Assembly: GCA_945874665.1 (NCBI GenBank)
Contig: CAMCHJ010000001.1
Location: forward strand, 248,001-312,000
Direction: 5' to 3'
DNA from: Chitinophaga pinensis
Lineage (GTDB): Bacteria > Bacteroidota > Bacteroidia > UBA7662
Length of the DNA stretch: 64,000 nt
A program made the translations under genes and the position numbers. Shown here one piece after another: positions 17,701 to 27,351 of the stretch (position 1 is its first letter; each line of letters opens with the position of its first letter). Under the pieces are notes generated by a model that made no database searches, was not told where the DNA came from, and saw only the letters and a program-made list of their open reading frames with translations.

Positions 17701-20700
17701 CAGCAAAAGTAATGTTGATGCGGTTTTCAACGGGCCAAATGAGCTCGGGGTCTACGATGCTGGGTGGGGTGAGCACCAGCGGCTGCTCGTATTCGTAGTA
17801 GTTTTGCACGTAGTCGTTGCCCAAACGCATAAAGCCAGTTACATCTCCATCGCGCATTTCGCTGTTTTCGGCACTTTCGGCATGTATAAACATCTCAATG
17901 CGTTTGTAGGCGCGGATGTCGAAGCGGGTGTTTTTAAAAGCGGCCCGGGCATCCCCATCTCGCAAATTACAGTAGCGCAGCTGCAAGGCCTGCTCGTTGA
18001 GTTGCTGGAAATTGGTGGTGAATACGTTGGTTACGCGCAAAATGCCAGGAGGCACCACGTAAGGAATGGGCTGGCGGTTACCGTTTTCCTCAATGTTTAC
18101 GGTCGAAAGTAAGAAGAGGGTGTTTTGGTCGCGGTCAACGGGTACATACTCGCCGGGCATCTGCAAATCGCTGAGGTAACGGCGCCAGTCGGTACGCACG
18201 AGCTGCAAACTGGCAAAGCGGCACACGATGCTGTCGTCGAAACCGGTCATGTACATGCGGATGAAGCGCACGGATTTGTAGTCGAGCACGTTGCCAACAC
18301 GGCGGTCAGGACTCTGAATCGGCACCCGGAACTGGTACCATTTTACTTCGGCACTGGTGTTGTTGCGCAGCTGTACGGTGGAATTGAAGATGTCGTTGAT
18401 GTAATTGCGGCCAATCACCATGTCGACTGGCCGCATGCTGATGCGGTATTCGAAATAATCTTCGGCTTGGGTGAGGGTATTGTCGAAGTTGATGTCTTCG
18501 GTGTTGGGCAAGTTGGTGGCGGAGGTGGGGTAAGGCTCGGGCGACTGTTGGTCAGTGGGGGAATTGCCTTCTAGGCCGTTAAAAAGCTTGTAACGCTGCA
18601 ATACGCCTAATCTGGCTGCGTCAAAATCGCTGCCGCGGTAGTGGTGGTAATTGTCGTTGGCTGGGTCCTCTAAGGCGCGCTGGTAGGCTGCCGAACCGGC
18701 ACCAAAGGCTTGCTCGAGCTGCTGCAGGTAGTCGGCAAAGAAGAGGGCTTCATTGGCATCTCCTAAGCCATCTAGGCCCACATCTTGGGTTTCGCGCGAG
18801 GCTGGGTCGTTGTCGAAGGCGTTTACCAATGGAATGAGCCGCGGCACGATGCCCCAGGTAGTGGTATCTACTTGGCCAGTACCATCCGGCCGTGGTAAGC
18901 CGTTTTCAAACGAGCGGCGGCCGTCTTTCAGGACGTCTTCCGATACGTTGCCGAGGTTGATGAAGAGGTCGCCACCCGTGTGATTGGGTTTGTAAATGAA
19001 GGGATCGAGCATCCAAAACTCTAAAAACTCAATGTTAGCGGCTTCAAAGTCGTTGGTTTCGATTTTGCGCTGCACCCCGCCCCAGCGCGAACGCGGGTTG
19101 TTGAGGGAGCCATCGGCCGCCACACCTGCCGAATAGGCGCTGGGCAGCACGTCGAAGTTGTATTGTCCTTTTTGATCTGGGTAATAAGCCAAATCGAAGG
19201 TAGGGATGGTTTGCGGCTGGTTGTTGGCGAGCTGTTTGTTAGGAAACACCTCCTGCTCTAAAACCTCACGGGTGTAGTGGTTCGATTTAGCGTCTAAATC
19301 GGTTCGCAAATGCTCTGGTGTAATGGGGGCATTGCGGAAAAAGAGGGGGTCGATGTTGTACCAGTTGAGCTTGGCGCGGTTAAAGCCGTATGCGAGGTTG
19401 TTGCGCAGCGCGGCCTCCTGAAAGGTGCTCGGCGTACTGGCAATTTGCCATTGCGAAAAGCTTTTGAGCTCGAAATTGCTTTCTGCCGCTTCAAAATCGT
19501 CGATGTAGGAGATGCCGCCGCCTTCGCCGATGGCACGGGCGTTGCCAGGGAGCAAACGGGCATACTCAGCCGTCATTTGCACGGAGGATATTTCTTTGGT
19601 GCTTAAAAAAGGCAGCTTATCCACCAGTCGGGTGATGAATTTGCTTTCTTTTTGGGCGCTCATGTCTAAGCCAATCATGGTATTGCGGATGGGCTCGTCG
19701 CCTTGGTTGACCTTTGGCGTTATCGGGCGCTCGTTGAGGTGCAAGAGCGTGGCACCGAGGTTTACATCGCGGTTGAGGCGGTAATCGAAGCGGGTGGCAG
19801 AGAGGGTGCGGGCCGTGGCCTGGAAAAGCGGGTTGTTTTCGAACTGCACATTGATTTGCTCGCCGGAGCTGAGCAAACTGGGGTTGATGATTTTTACTCT
19901 TCCCAGGGTGTAATCTACCGTAAAATCGGTGCCTTCGGTGAGCTGCCGCGTGCCGGCCGTAACTTGCACCGAGTTGGGGGGAATGTTCATGGCGCCGAGG
20001 TTGATTTCGGAGCCGGAGGCCGACTGGTACTGTCCAATGAGCCGGAAGCGGTTGAGCTCAGGGAATTGCTGCGCCCAAGCTTTGGTGCTGTCGTAAAGCG
20101 GCTGAAAGACGTATTTACGCTTGATGGCTTCGGGCGTCGGGCCGGCCGCATCGAAGGCGATGTTTAAATCGCGACCAAAGGGCTCGATGGTCGGAAAGAT
20201 GACCCTGCCGCGCTGCATATCGATGGTGATGTTGGGCACAAAGTCGTATATGCCGTCGGGTTGTGGCTCGAGTTGGGTGTTGAGGCGGTCGAGACCAAGC
20301 ACCTGAATCAGCTGCTTGCCTGCTAAACTGCCTTCTGGCACAAAGTTTTTGTTGCCCGTAAGCACGTCGTTGTACACCACGTTGAGGATAAAATCCTGCT
20401 GACTCAACTGAAAAGCGTTCAGCGAGTAAATGTTTTTCATCATCAAATCCCAAATGGGCAAATCGGTGCGGATGGTGGTGCCTTTGAGGAGCTTGAGGAA
20501 AAGTACTGAAGGGGCGTCCTGCTGCGAAGGCACTTCTTGCGAAAATTCACCTACCCGGTACAAAACGCCGTTTACGGTGTATTCGTAGGCCACGGCAAGC
20601 ACCTCGTCGTTGTTGAGGGCCGCGTTTAACGATACATAGCCCAAAAGCGGATGGAAGGTGTACTGGTTTTGTTCGAGTTTGCGGGCAAATGTCACCTCGT

Positions 20701-21997
20701 AATCGGCCGCATTGCGCAGGTTGGAGAAGGGAAAATTGCCTTCTAAAACGTCTAGCAGGGAATTGGAGAGGCGGGCGTTGGCGTTGCCAGGACTGATTAA
20801 CGCGTTGTAGAGGTTGTTGGCTTCGTTGCGGGGAAAAGGACCGCCGCCGCTCGATTGCAGGTTGTTGTTGTTGGGATTGGTTTCGCCGAGGTCCATAAAG
20901 CCCACCACGTCGCGCACGTCGGCGCTGATTTGGTTGCGGTTGGTTACCCAAACTTCTACCCGGGTAATGACTACATTGGAGCGAATCACAGGCAAAGTGG
21001 CCATGGCGGCATTGTACTGGTCGCGGAAGTGCTGGGCGAGGAAGAAGTGGCGGTTGGCGTCGTATTGGTCTACCGGGATGTCGAAGCGCGTGGTTTGCGC
21101 ACCGCCTTGCACTGCCACGGATTGGGTTTGGCCGCGCTGCTGCGACATGACGGTGGTTACCCGCAAGCGCCCAAACTGCATTTCGGCTTTGATACCGAAC
21201 AAGCTTTGGCTGCCTTGGATGAGGGCCGAGCGTAGTGGCAGGTTTACGTTACCTACTTCTATTTTTTTGATGATTTCATCCTCAAAACCTGAGTACTCCA
21301 ACTTCATTTGGTTTTCGAAGTTGAAAACAGCTTGGGTGTTCTGACTGGCATTGAACTTTAGTTTCTCCCCAATGGCGCCTTGTACGGTCATTTGGATGTT
21401 CATGTCGAAGTCGAAATTGCCAATGCGCCGCTGCTGCACGGTGAGGTTGGGGTTGTCGATGTAGTTGGAGTTGCCAGCAAAACGCAATTCGGCCGAGCCC
21501 TGGGGCCGAATATCTACGAAACTGCCGCCAAAAATTTTATCGAATACCTTGGGGCCAACGTAAATTTTGGGGATGATGCCTTCGCGTTCAATGTTGCCGG
21601 ATGTTTGCCCGCCAGTACGCTCTTTCCAATAGGCTTTTTTGTTTTTTTCACGTTCCCAGCGCAGGTATTCTTCGTACGACAGCGGTGTGCCTTCGCCGAT
21701 AAATACGTCACCTATTTTTTCGCGCAGGATGTAGCGGCCCGAAATGGGGTCGTACTGCACCACTTGGGTGGTGGGCCGGTTGAGGTTTAGGGGATTGCGG
21801 GTGCGGTTGAGCGGGTTCTGACTGTCTTGCATCGGATACGGCAAGCCCGTAGAGGTACTGTCGCCGCCCGGAGTGGATTGTCCGTGCGCCCCGCCCTGCC
21901 CCAAAACGCAACAAGCTGCTATCAAAACCGATAGCAGCCTGAAGGTAGTCAGACTTGTTGGCCTGATTGTCAAGCCATATCCCCGCAATAATCTCAC
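14783..21997 (-). CDS. sprA: SprA/Sov, type IX secretion system outer-membrane translocon
   Basis: 2404 residues, the usual size of SprA. An N-terminal signal peptide (hydrophobic stretch about 20-36) is followed by the SprA N-terminal region (YDPISGRYILREKIGDVFIG, then LSYEEYLRWE) and a very long Asn/Arg/Tyr-rich body that forms the giant single-chain beta-barrel through which T9SS cargo passes. A Lys/Glu-rich low-complexity stretch (about residues 1885-1935) interrupts the barrel sequence. The end SGGLIVRFTIAN is typical. It follows ruvA by one base on the same strand, a conserved order in Bacteroidota. Presence implies T9SS and possibly gliding motility. Confidence 0.95.
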   Translation of the reverse strand: MRLLRGYGLTIRPTSLTTFRLLSVLIAACCVLGQGGAHGQSTPGGDSTSTGLPYPMQDSQNPLNRTRNPLNLNRPTTQVVQYDPISGRYILREKIGDVFIGEGTPLSYEEYLRWEREKNKKAYWKERTGGQTSGNIEREGIIPKIYVGPKVFDKIFGGSFVDIRPQGSAELRFAGNSNYIDNPNLTVQQRRIGNFDFDMNIQMTVQGAIGEKLKFNASQNTQAVFNFENQMKLEYSGFEDEIIKKIEVGNVNLPLRSALIQGSQSLFGIKAEMQFGRLRVTTVMSQQRGQTQSVAVQGGAQTTRFDIPVDQYDANRHFFLAQHFRDQYNAAMATLPVIRSNVVITRVEVWVTNRNQISADVRDVVGFMDLGETNPNNNNLQSSGGGPFPRNEANNLYNALISPGNANARLSNSLLDVLEGNFPFSNLRNAADYEVTFARKLEQNQYTFHPLLGYVSLNAALNNDEVLAVAYEYTVNGVLYRVGEFSQEVPSQQDAPSVLFLKLLKGTTIRTDLPIWDLMMKNIYSLNAFQLSQQDFILNVVYNDVLTGNKNFVPEGSLAGKQLIQVLGLDRLNTQLEPQPDGIYDFVPNITIDMQRGRVIFPTIEPFGRDLNIAFDAAGPTPEAIKRKYVFQPLYDSTKAWAQQFPELNRFRLIGQYQSASGSEINLGAMNIPPNSVQVTAGTRQLTEGTDFTVDYTLGRVKIINPSLLSSGEQINVQFENNPLFQATARTLSATRFDYRLNRDVNLGATLLHLNERPITPKVNQGDEPIRNTMIGLDMSAQKESKFITRLVDKLPFLSTKEISSVQMTAEYARLLPGNARAIGEGGGISYIDDFEAAESNFELKSFSQWQIASTPSTFQEAALRNNLAYGFNRAKLNWYNIDPLFFRNAPITPEHLRTDLDAKSNHYTREVLEQEVFPNKQLANNQPQTIPTFDLAYYPDQKGQYNFDVLPSAYSAGVAADGSLNNPRSRWGGVQRKIETNDFEAANIEFLEFWMLDPFIYKPNHTGGDLFINLGNVSEDVLKDGRRSFENGLPRPDGTGQVDTTTWGIVPRLIPLVNAFDNDPASRETQDVGLDGLGDANEALFFADYLQQLEQAFGAGSAAYQRALEDPANDNYHHYRGSDFDAARLGVLQRYKLFNGLEGNSPTDQQSPEPYPTSATNLPNTEDINFDNTLTQAEDYFEYRISMRPVDMVIGRNYINDIFNSTVQLRNNTSAEVKWYQFRVPIQSPDRRVGNVLDYKSVRFIRMYMTGFDDSIVCRFASLQLVRTDWRRYLSDLQMPGEYVPVDRDQNTLFLLSTVNIEENGNRQPIPYVVPPGILRVTNVFTTNFQQLNEQALQLRYCNLRDGDARAAFKNTRFDIRAYKRIEMFIHAESAENSEMRDGDVTGFMRLGNDYVQNYYEYEQPLVLTPPSIVDPELIWPVENRINITFAELNRAKQMRNDAAWPLNLPFTVNLANGHRITILGNPNLSNIQTIMLGVRNPKAAPGRNDDGLEKCGEVWFNELRLTEFDNRDGWAATGMVNMRLADFGTVNVTGLRKTVGFGGVESKVSDRSREDILQYDIASTFELGKFFPEKMGLRIPMYFGFGEGFSRPEFNPIDGDILLSTLLEGVEDPVARDSVVRAAETYMLRRAINFTNVQKMRTSKKKPMPWDVSNFNVTLSYSENYNRSPFIAYNSVKTYRSSLGYNFSHQPKNVRPFAKIGAFKGKGATWIRDFNFFYLPQSLSVRTDLDRLLQTTQLRNNAEGGMGIQPTFNKNFTFNRFYNMRYDLTRSLKLEFDAGMTTRVDEPFGAIDTEDKRDTIITNLRNLGRPTRYNQSANINYQLPFNKFRTLDWINSSYQYQTTFEWTAAPLAADSLGNIIQNSQTHRANANLNFTNLYYKSKILKKIANDQPLRDEPKKKTEEKTKTEKKKDQFGDDTNQTELVKKADPEDEKPDYTWNIPRHLVKMLMLVKNASANYSVTQGTILPGFNQSPQFFGNDFDLDAPGLPFVFGSQADLRPTVINRGWLVTDTNLNAMYMSTRNINLQGQATIEPFKDFRIILSVIKTENFRYQENFRSDGFGNPLQFNGLESGDYSVSIISWKSAFERIETDPNAGNYLESGAFRQLEAHRLTIAERLAELNPNSIGRGAVDSFFPDGYSRRSLDVLVPAFLAAYTGQDPALMDLGIFPRIPMPNWRITYNGLTRMAWAKNIFQSLTLNHSYRSVYSVGNFTTNLIYQEANGFVSSRDTVITNDFHPKYQITQITISEQLAPLLGIDATLKNNITARLEYKQMRTLTLTLLNNRMNEMRTNEFTVGIGYRITADKLPFLFNGKQSNTKNDLNVRFDLNIRENTNILRDLDGAEAQPSGGGRNVSIKPSADYVLNDRVNLRFFFDYVLNTPFISTTFPNRQTSGGLIVRFTIAN

Positions 21998-21998
21998 T

Positions 21999-22586
21999 TT
22001 ACACGCTTCTTAAGGCCTTCTTTATGAGCTCTTCCACGGTGAGGGGTCCAGCTGCTTGTTGCACCATTTGAGTTAGTATTTTTTCCATCTGTGGCCGCGG
22101 GAAACCCAGCGTAACCAAAGCCATTAACGCCTCTTCTTTGATATTATTGCCAACGCTCAGCACGGCACTGCCTTCTAATCCTGCCAATTTGTTGAATTTA
22201 TCGCGGAGTTCTAAAATCAAACGCTGGGCGGTTTTGGGGCCCACCCCTTTGATGCGGCGAATATCGGCTTCGTTGCCGCTGGCAATGGCGCGCTGCAGTT
22301 CGTCGGGGGTGGCGTAGCTGAGGATGGTGCGGGCGGTGTTCGGACCAATGCCTTGCACGCTGATCAGGAGCAAAAACACTTCCTTCTCTAACAAATTGGC
22401 GAAGCCATACAGCACCTGTGCATCTTCGCGCACGCTGAGGTAGGTATGTAGTTTTACCGCTTCACTGTCGCCGAGCTGGCCATAGGTGTACAGCGAAATG
22501 TTTACTTCATAGCCCACGCCTTGCACATCGACGATAAGTTGGGTCGGGTTTTTAAAGAGGATGCGGCCGCTGAGGAAGGCGATCAT
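21999..22586 (-). CDS. ruvA: Holliday junction branch-migration protein RuvA
   Basis: 195 residues. The OB-fold start MIAFLSGRI, the helix-hairpin-helix repeats (VQGIGPNTARTILS and IKGVGPKTAQRLILELRDK) and the C-terminal UBA-like domain III that contacts RuvB are present. RuvA binds four-way junctions and directs RuvB. Its start overlaps the maeB stop by four bases and its stop is adjacent to sprA, giving a maeB-ruvA-sprA unit. Confidence 0.95.
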   Translation of the reverse strand: MIAFLSGRILFKNPTQLIVDVQGVGYEVNISLYTYGQLGDSEAVKLHTYLSVREDAQVLYGFANLLEKEVFLLLISVQGIGPNTARTILSYATPDELQRAIASGNEADIRRIKGVGPKTAQRLILELRDKFNKLAGLEGSAVLSVGNNIKEEALMALVTLGFPRPQMEKILTQMVQQAAGPLTVEELIKKALRSV

Positions 22587-24859
22587 GTGGTTTGCTGCCC
22601 CCGGGTTTGGGCATCCACCACGGCGATGGTTACCATGTTCACAATTTCACGCACGCTGCTGCCGAGTTGGAGGATGTGGACGGGCTTTTTGAGGCCGATC
22701 AACACGGGACCAATGGCTTCGGCGGCACCAAAACTTTGCAGCATTTTGTACGACATATTGGCGGAGGCCAGGTCGGGGAAGATAAAAGTATTGACCTGAT
22801 GGCCTACCAGTTCGCTGAACGGGAAATTTTCGGCGAGTAATTCGTTCTTGATGGCAAAATTGGCCTGCATCTCTCCATCTACTAACAAACCAGGGTAGCG
22901 TTGTTTGAGGATGGCGGTGGCTTGGGCCATTTTTTTAGGCACTTCACCCTCTACCGAGCCAAAATTGGAGTAGCTGAGGAGGGCAACCACCGGTTTTTGA
23001 CCAAGGCGCTTTACGGCATTAGCCGTTGAAATGGTGATTTCCACGATGTCTTCGACCGTAGGATTCGGCGTTACCGAGGTGTCGGAGAAGAAATACTGGC
23101 CTTGTTTGGTAAGCATGATGTACATGCCTGAAACGCGACCAATGCCTGGCTCGGCGCCAATGACTTGTAGCGCCGGCGACATGGCGTGGGCGTATTTGCG
23201 GGTGATGCCCGATACAAAGGCGTCGGCTTCGCCGGCTTCTAGCATCATGCAGCCGTAATAACTGCGGTTCATGAGCAATTTGCGGGCGTCGTACAGGGTA
23301 ACGCCTTTGCGCTTGCGTTTTTCAAAAAGGCCTCTTGCATATTCTTCAAAGCGGGGGGTGGCTTTGAAGGGATCGATGATCGGCATGTGACTGATGTCGA
23401 GGCCGTTTTCTTCCGCAATTTTGAGGATGAGCTCTTCGTCTCCCAATAGAATAGGCTTGGCAATGCCTTCGTCGCTTACAATTTGAGCGGCTTTGAGCAC
23501 TTTGAAGCTGTCGGCATTGGCAAAAACCACCTTTTTAGGGTCACGCTTGGCTTTTTGCGTGAGCAGGTTCATGAACTTATCATCTAAACCCAAGCGTTTT
23601 TTGAGCTCTAGCTGGTAGGCATCCCAATTGGTGATGGGGTTTTTGGCCACGCCCGAGTCCATGGCGGCCTTGGCCACCGCCGGCGATACGGTGTAAATGA
23701 GGCGCGGGTCGAAGGGCTTGGGGATGATGTAATTTTTGCCGAATTGGATGTTTTTTTCGCCGTACACGAGGTTTACCACTTCGGGAACGGGGGTTTTGGC
23801 GAGTTGGGCCAGGGCTTTTACCGCCGCGAGCTTCATCTCTTCGTTGATGCGCGAGGCCCGTACGTCGAGGGCACCCCGGAAAATGTAAGGGAAACCGAGT
23901 ACGTTGTTTACTTGGTTAGGATGGTCGGAGCGACCGGTAGCCATGATGATGTCTTCGCGGGCGGCCATGGCCAGGTCGTAGGCGATTTCGGGGTCGGGAT
24001 TGGCGAGGGCGAAGACGATGGGATTCGGCGCCATGGAGCGAATCATGTCCTGACTCACCACATTGCCTTTACTCAGGCCAATAAATACATCGGCGCCCGC
24101 CATGGCCTCTTCCAAAGTGTGGAGGTCGGTGGTGGTAGCGAAATAGCGTTTGTTTTCTTCTAGGTTTTCGCGGTCGGCCCTGATCACGCCCTTAGAGTCG
24201 AGCATGATGATGTTTTTGCGGTCGGCACCCAAGGCTTCAAACAAACGGGTGCAGCTGATGGCCGAGGCGCCCGCGCCGTTGATCACGATGCGTACGTTTT
24301 TAAGCTCTTTTTCGGCCAGTTCCACGGCATTGAGCAGGGCGGCACTCGAAATAATGGCGGTGCCGTGCTGGTCGTCGTGCATCACCGGGATGTTCATCTC
24401 TTCTTTCAGTCGGCGCTCGATTTCAAAACACTCGGGTGCTTTGATGTCTTCGAGGTTAACGCCGCCAAATGTGGGTTCCATGGCCTTTACCGTGGCCACA
24501 AACTGATCCACGTCTTTTACGTTGAGCTCAATGTCGAATACGTCGATGTCGGCAAATATTTTGAAGAGAAGTCCTTTGCCTTCCATCACGGGTTTGGAGG
24601 CTTCGGGACCGATGTCACCAAGACCTAAAACCGCGGTACCGTTGCTGATTACGGCCACAAGGTTGCCTTTGGCAGTGTATTTATAGACGTCGTCGACGTT
24701 TTTTTCGATTTCGAGGCAAGGCTCGGCCACGCCAGGCGAATAGGCAATGGCGAGGTCGCGTTGTGAATTGGTGGGTTTGCTGGGAATGACCTCAATTTTC
24801 CCGGGGCGACCTTGACTGTGGTAGTCGAGGATCTCCTTAGTCCGTGCTTTATCTTTCAT
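22583..24859 (-). CDS. maeB: NADP-dependent malic enzyme with C-terminal phosphotransacetylase-like domain
   Basis: 758 residues, the two-domain MaeB form. The malic-enzyme half (about 1-420) includes [12 protein letters not shown], the metal/substrate segment [10 protein letters not shown] and the nucleotide loop [11 protein letters not shown]; the second half (about 430-758) is phosphotransacetylase-like ([17 protein letters not shown]). The first half decarboxylates malate to pyruvate; in MaeB proteins the second half acts as a regulatory, acetyl-CoA-sensing domain. A -7 box lies just upstream of the start. Confidence 0.94.
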   Translation of the reverse strand: MKDKARTKEILDYHSQGRPGKIEVIPSKPTNSQRDLAIAYSPGVAEPCLEIEKNVDDVYKYTAKGNLVAVISNGTAVLGLGDIGPEASKPVMEGKGLLFKIFADIDVFDIELNVKDVDQFVATVKAMEPTFGGVNLEDIKAPECFEIERRLKEEMNIPVMHDDQHGTAIISSAALLNAVELAEKELKNVRIVINGAGASAISCTRLFEALGADRKNIIMLDSKGVIRADRENLEENKRYFATTTDLHTLEEAMAGADVFIGLSKGNVVSQDMIRSMAPNPIVFALANPDPEIAYDLAMAAREDIIMATGRSDHPNQVNNVLGFPYIFRGALDVRASRINEEMKLAAVKALAQLAKTPVPEVVNLVYGEKNIQFGKNYIIPKPFDPRLIYTVSPAVAKAAMDSGVAKNPITNWDAYQLELKKRLGLDDKFMNLLTQKAKRDPKKVVFANADSFKVLKAAQIVSDEGIAKPILLGDEELILKIAEENGLDISHMPIIDPFKATPRFEEYARGLFEKRKRKGVTLYDARKLLMNRSYYGCMMLEAGEADAFVSGITRKYAHAMSPALQVIGAEPGIGRVSGMYIMLTKQGQYFFSDTSVTPNPTVEDIVEITISTANAVKRLGQKPVVALLSYSNFGSVEGEVPKKMAQATAILKQRYPGLLVDGEMQANFAIKNELLAENFPFSELVGHQVNTFIFPDLASANMSYKMLQSFGAAEAIGPVLIGLKKPVHILQLGSSVREIVNMVTIAVVDAQTRGQQTT

Positions 24860-24864
24860 TGCTG

Positions 24865-24872
24865 CAAATGTA
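24865..24872 (-). promoter_or_regulatory. -7 promoter box for maeB-ruvA-sprA
   Basis: On the minus strand TACATTTG fits TAnnTTTG and is followed only five bases later by the maeB ATG, implying a leaderless or nearly leaderless transcript. Confidence 0.55.
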
Positions 24873-24885
24873 AGAAAAGCGGGGG

Positions 24886-25146
24886 ATTAATGATTTATGA
24901 TTTGCGATGGCTTTAGCGCTACACCGGGCCGGTGGGGGGGGGTCGAAGGTGGTCCCTGAGCGCGAAGCAGTCGAAGGTGGTCCCTGAGCGCGAAGCAGTC
25001 GAAGGGCGGGATTTTTTTACCGCAGAGGACGCAGAGGACGCAGCAGCGGTCCCTGGGGTTCGACGGCCGGTCCCTGAGCGCGCAGCAGTCGAAGGTGGTC
25101 CCTGAGTTTATCGAAGGCGGTCCCTGAGCGCGAGGCAGTCGAAGGG
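24886..25146. repeat. Family A/B repeat cluster between maeB and the GT2 gene
   Basis: Begins with an ATGATTTATGATTTGCGAT motif related to the AATC-rich DNA at 37455-37505, then several reverse-oriented family A units (24929-25010 and 25055-25146: GGTCCCTGAGCGCG ... CAGTCGAAGG), and one family B unit at about 25012-25050 (TTTTTTTACCGCAGAGGACG). The last A unit ends four bases before the GT2 stop codon. No gene is seen in this 290-base stretch. Confidence 0.85.
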
Positions 25147-25150
25147 CAGT

Positions 25151-25879
25151 CTATTTAAACGGATACCGCAGCACGATATACAGGTGATTGATGATGTTGG
25201 TGAGCCAGCCATAGTGCTTTCTTAACACCAGGTACCGCTCTTTCCAGGCTTTTTTGTGGTGGGTGCTCGAAAGCCCATCGGCCAAGAACCTACAAACCAA
25301 ACCACCGGTATGTACGGTGTTGGGCGCCTGCTTCAAACAGCGAATCATCCAGTCGATGTCGGCACAAATGCGGTACTGCAAGTCGTAGGGCAAGGCCAAG
25401 CTGCGCTTGATTACAAAGGCTTGGTGGCAAACCGACATGCCCCACTGCAGACTCCGCCAATCGAGTTTTTCGGGCGGTAAGGGCTGCCGCAAGCCTAGTT
25501 CGCGGCCATCGAGGTTTACTACCATGGCGTGACCGTAATACACATCGGCATCAGGATGCTTCGCAAACATTTCCGATATCACATGTGCATCGGCCAGGGT
25601 ATCGCCGGCATTTAAAAACAGGATGTAGTCACCTGTAGCCATGGCCAAGCCCTTGTTCATAGCATCGTACAGCCCTTTGTCTGGCTCGCTCACAAAGCGC
25701 AAAGGCATGTGCTGCTGCTGTGCCTCTATCAAAGCCACCGTATGGTCGCGCGAGGCCCCATCTACCAAAACGTAATCGATGTAAGGATAATCTTGCGCCG
25801 CCACCGAATCCATGGTGCGTTGCAACACAGTTCCTGCATTAAAAGTAATGGTAACAATGCTGAGGCGGGGCTGAAACAT
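25151..25879 (-). CDS. Family 2 glycosyltransferase
   Basis: 242 residues. A GT-A fold starts at once: LSIVTITFNAGTVLQRTMDSV, then YVLVDGASRDHT (DGASxDxT), and GDYILFLNAGDTL as the DxD-equivalent (NAGD). The C-terminal third has KKAWKERYLVLRKHYG. Proteins of this WcaA/WcaE-like type add one sugar to lipid-linked oligosaccharides on the cytoplasmic face. It lies 233 bases downstream of the GT4 gene, and the gap contains two overlapping hairpins and a weak promoter, so it may be separately controlled. Confidence 0.86.
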   Translation of the reverse strand: MFQPRLSIVTITFNAGTVLQRTMDSVAAQDYPYIDYVLVDGASRDHTVALIEAQQQHMPLRFVSEPDKGLYDAMNKGLAMATGDYILFLNAGDTLADAHVISEMFAKHPDADVYYGHAMVVNLDGRELGLRQPLPPEKLDWRSLQWGMSVCHQAFVIKRSLALPYDLQYRICADIDWMIRCLKQAPNTVHTGGLVCRFLADGLSSTHHKKAWKERYLVLRKHYGWLTNIINHLYIVLRYPFK

Positions 25880-26112
25880 GTGGCAATATTACGAAAAAAG
25901 ACAGCCTATTAGGGGCAACAGGCGCTGCAATTTCTGAAGGTTGCGCGCAGTCATGGTAACTAACATGCCTGTTTTGGGCATGGATGGTCCATGTTGAAAA
26001 ACGCTGGCCTAGGAGCAGCTGTTGAATATCAAGAACAGCACAGCCTTTTTCATCACCAGGGTACCGAAAAAACAAGGGCATGCCATTTTGTTTCGGGAAG
26101 CGAATAACGGCG
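25880..26112. other. Intergenic gap between GT4 and GT2 genes with two overlapping hairpins
   Basis: Two alternative stems share the same central bases: CATGCC (25964-25969) with GGCATG (25977-25982), and CATGGA (25979-25984) with TCCATG (25988-25993). They cannot form together. On the minus strand a near-consensus -7 box TAATATTG sits shortly before the GT2 ATG. No gene is supported here. Confidence 0.4.
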
Positions 26113-27351
26113 CTAAGATTTTAACAACGCCTTAAAAAGACTAATGTATTGGGCGGCCACGCTGCTGAGTTGGTAGTTTAGAAGCAAATCATGCGGCCTT
26201 TTCCAGGTCTTGGCAAGGAGAAGCGCCTTTTCAATGGCTGTTGCCAAGCCTTGTACATCGCCTGTTGGCGCCAAATGCCCTGAAACCCCTTCTTGTACCA
26301 TTTCGGGTATGCCGCCAGTTTCGAAACCAGCCACTACTGTACCGCAGGCTAAACTTTCTAGGACCGTATTGGGCAAATTTTCTTCCAAACTTGGGATGAT
26401 AAATACGTCCGCCGCGCTGTAGGCTTGCTTCATTTGGGCGGCATTTAGTGAGCCAAGCAGCTGGACAGGAAACGGAAGGGCTGCCACCAAAGCACCATCG
26501 GCCTTGCCAGCCACGAGCAGTTCTACGCCGGCAGGAGCAGAAAGGGCAAGTAGCTTGAGGGCAGCTACCAGCTCCCCAAATCCTTTACGCGGATCACTGG
26601 CATTCATGGCGGCAAAAAGCAGGTATTTTTTATCGGGATTTAATTGGAGCGTCCTCCGCGCCACCAATCGGTCCTCGGCGGTGTAAAAATCAGTATCAAT
26701 AGGATTGGGGATGTGTACCGCTTTGGCCGCCGTGTTTGTGACCAAGGCCGATTTGGCCGCTGCTGCGGTCAGCCAAGCACTGGCGCCCACCAAAACAGGG
26801 GGATTGACATTATAAAGCGCTAATTTTTGCTTGAAAACCTGATTAGATACGTCTTCGGTGCCACTCCGCCGAAGGATGGGGCAACAGCCGCAAGCAGCTT
26901 CAAATCGGGTGCAGCTGCCAGGATAATGGCATCCACCCGTAAACGCCCAATAGTCGTGCATGTGCCACACCATCGGCTTGCCCAGGGCAAAAAGCTGTTC
27001 CAGGCCTTTCATCCCTAAAAACCCGTGATTTACCCAATGGAGATTGATCACGTCGGCATTTTGAACCGCAGGATGCGCGTGCACCTCATGGCCCCACCAA
27101 GGATTAGCCGAAAAACTGGCGCCTGCTTTAAAAAGAAAGCGCTTGTTCCACGCGTATTGTAAGTCTTTCAACAAAGCATCCAACTTTTTACGCTCGGGAG
27201 CAATTTCAACTACAAAAGCGCGCTCGCCTTTTTTTTCCATTACCAAAACGCGTACTTCATTTCCGGCTTGTAGCAAGGCTTCGGCCAATCGCAAACAGGC
27301 AATGGCAGCCCCACCGGCTTGGTCTGATGTGGATAGCAGCGTTATTTTCAT
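26113..27351 (-). CDS. Family 4 (GT-B) glycosyltransferase
   Basis: 412 residues. The N-terminal Rossmann domain begins ITLLSTSDQAGGAAIACLRLAEAL; the C-terminal donor domain includes KKYLLFAAMNASDPRKGFGELV, VELLVAGKADG and the EX7E motif PSLEENLPNTVLESLACGTVV. A cysteine-rich stretch lies between the domains (about residues 145-162: CHYPGSCTRFEAACGCCPIL), common in WcaC-like transferases that read HMHDYWAFTGGCHY. It overlaps the methyltransferase gene by four bases. Confidence 0.9.
   Translation of the reverse strand: MKITLLSTSDQAGGAAIACLRLAEALLQAGNEVRVLVMEKKGERAFVVEIAPERKKLDALLKDLQYAWNKRFLFKAGASFSANPWWGHEVHAHPAVQNADVINLHWVNHGFLGMKGLEQLFALGKPMVWHMHDYWAFTGGCHYPGSCTRFEAACGCCPILRRSGTEDVSNQVFKQKLALYNVNPPVLVGASAWLTAAAAKSALVTNTAAKAVHIPNPIDTDFYTAEDRLVARRTLQLNPDKKYLLFAAMNASDPRKGFGELVAALKLLALSAPAGVELLVAGKADGALVAALPFPVQLLGSLNAAQMKQAYSAADVFIIPSLEENLPNTVLESLACGTVVAGFETGGIPEMVQEGVSGHLAPTGDVQGLATAIEKALLLAKTWKRPHDLLLNYQLSSVAAQYISLFKALLKS

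Noticed and set aside
25839-26081. 80-codon minus-strand frame between GT2 and GT4 genes
   Set aside because: It overlaps the GT2 start, has no recognisable motif, and the region shows hairpins rather than coding bias.
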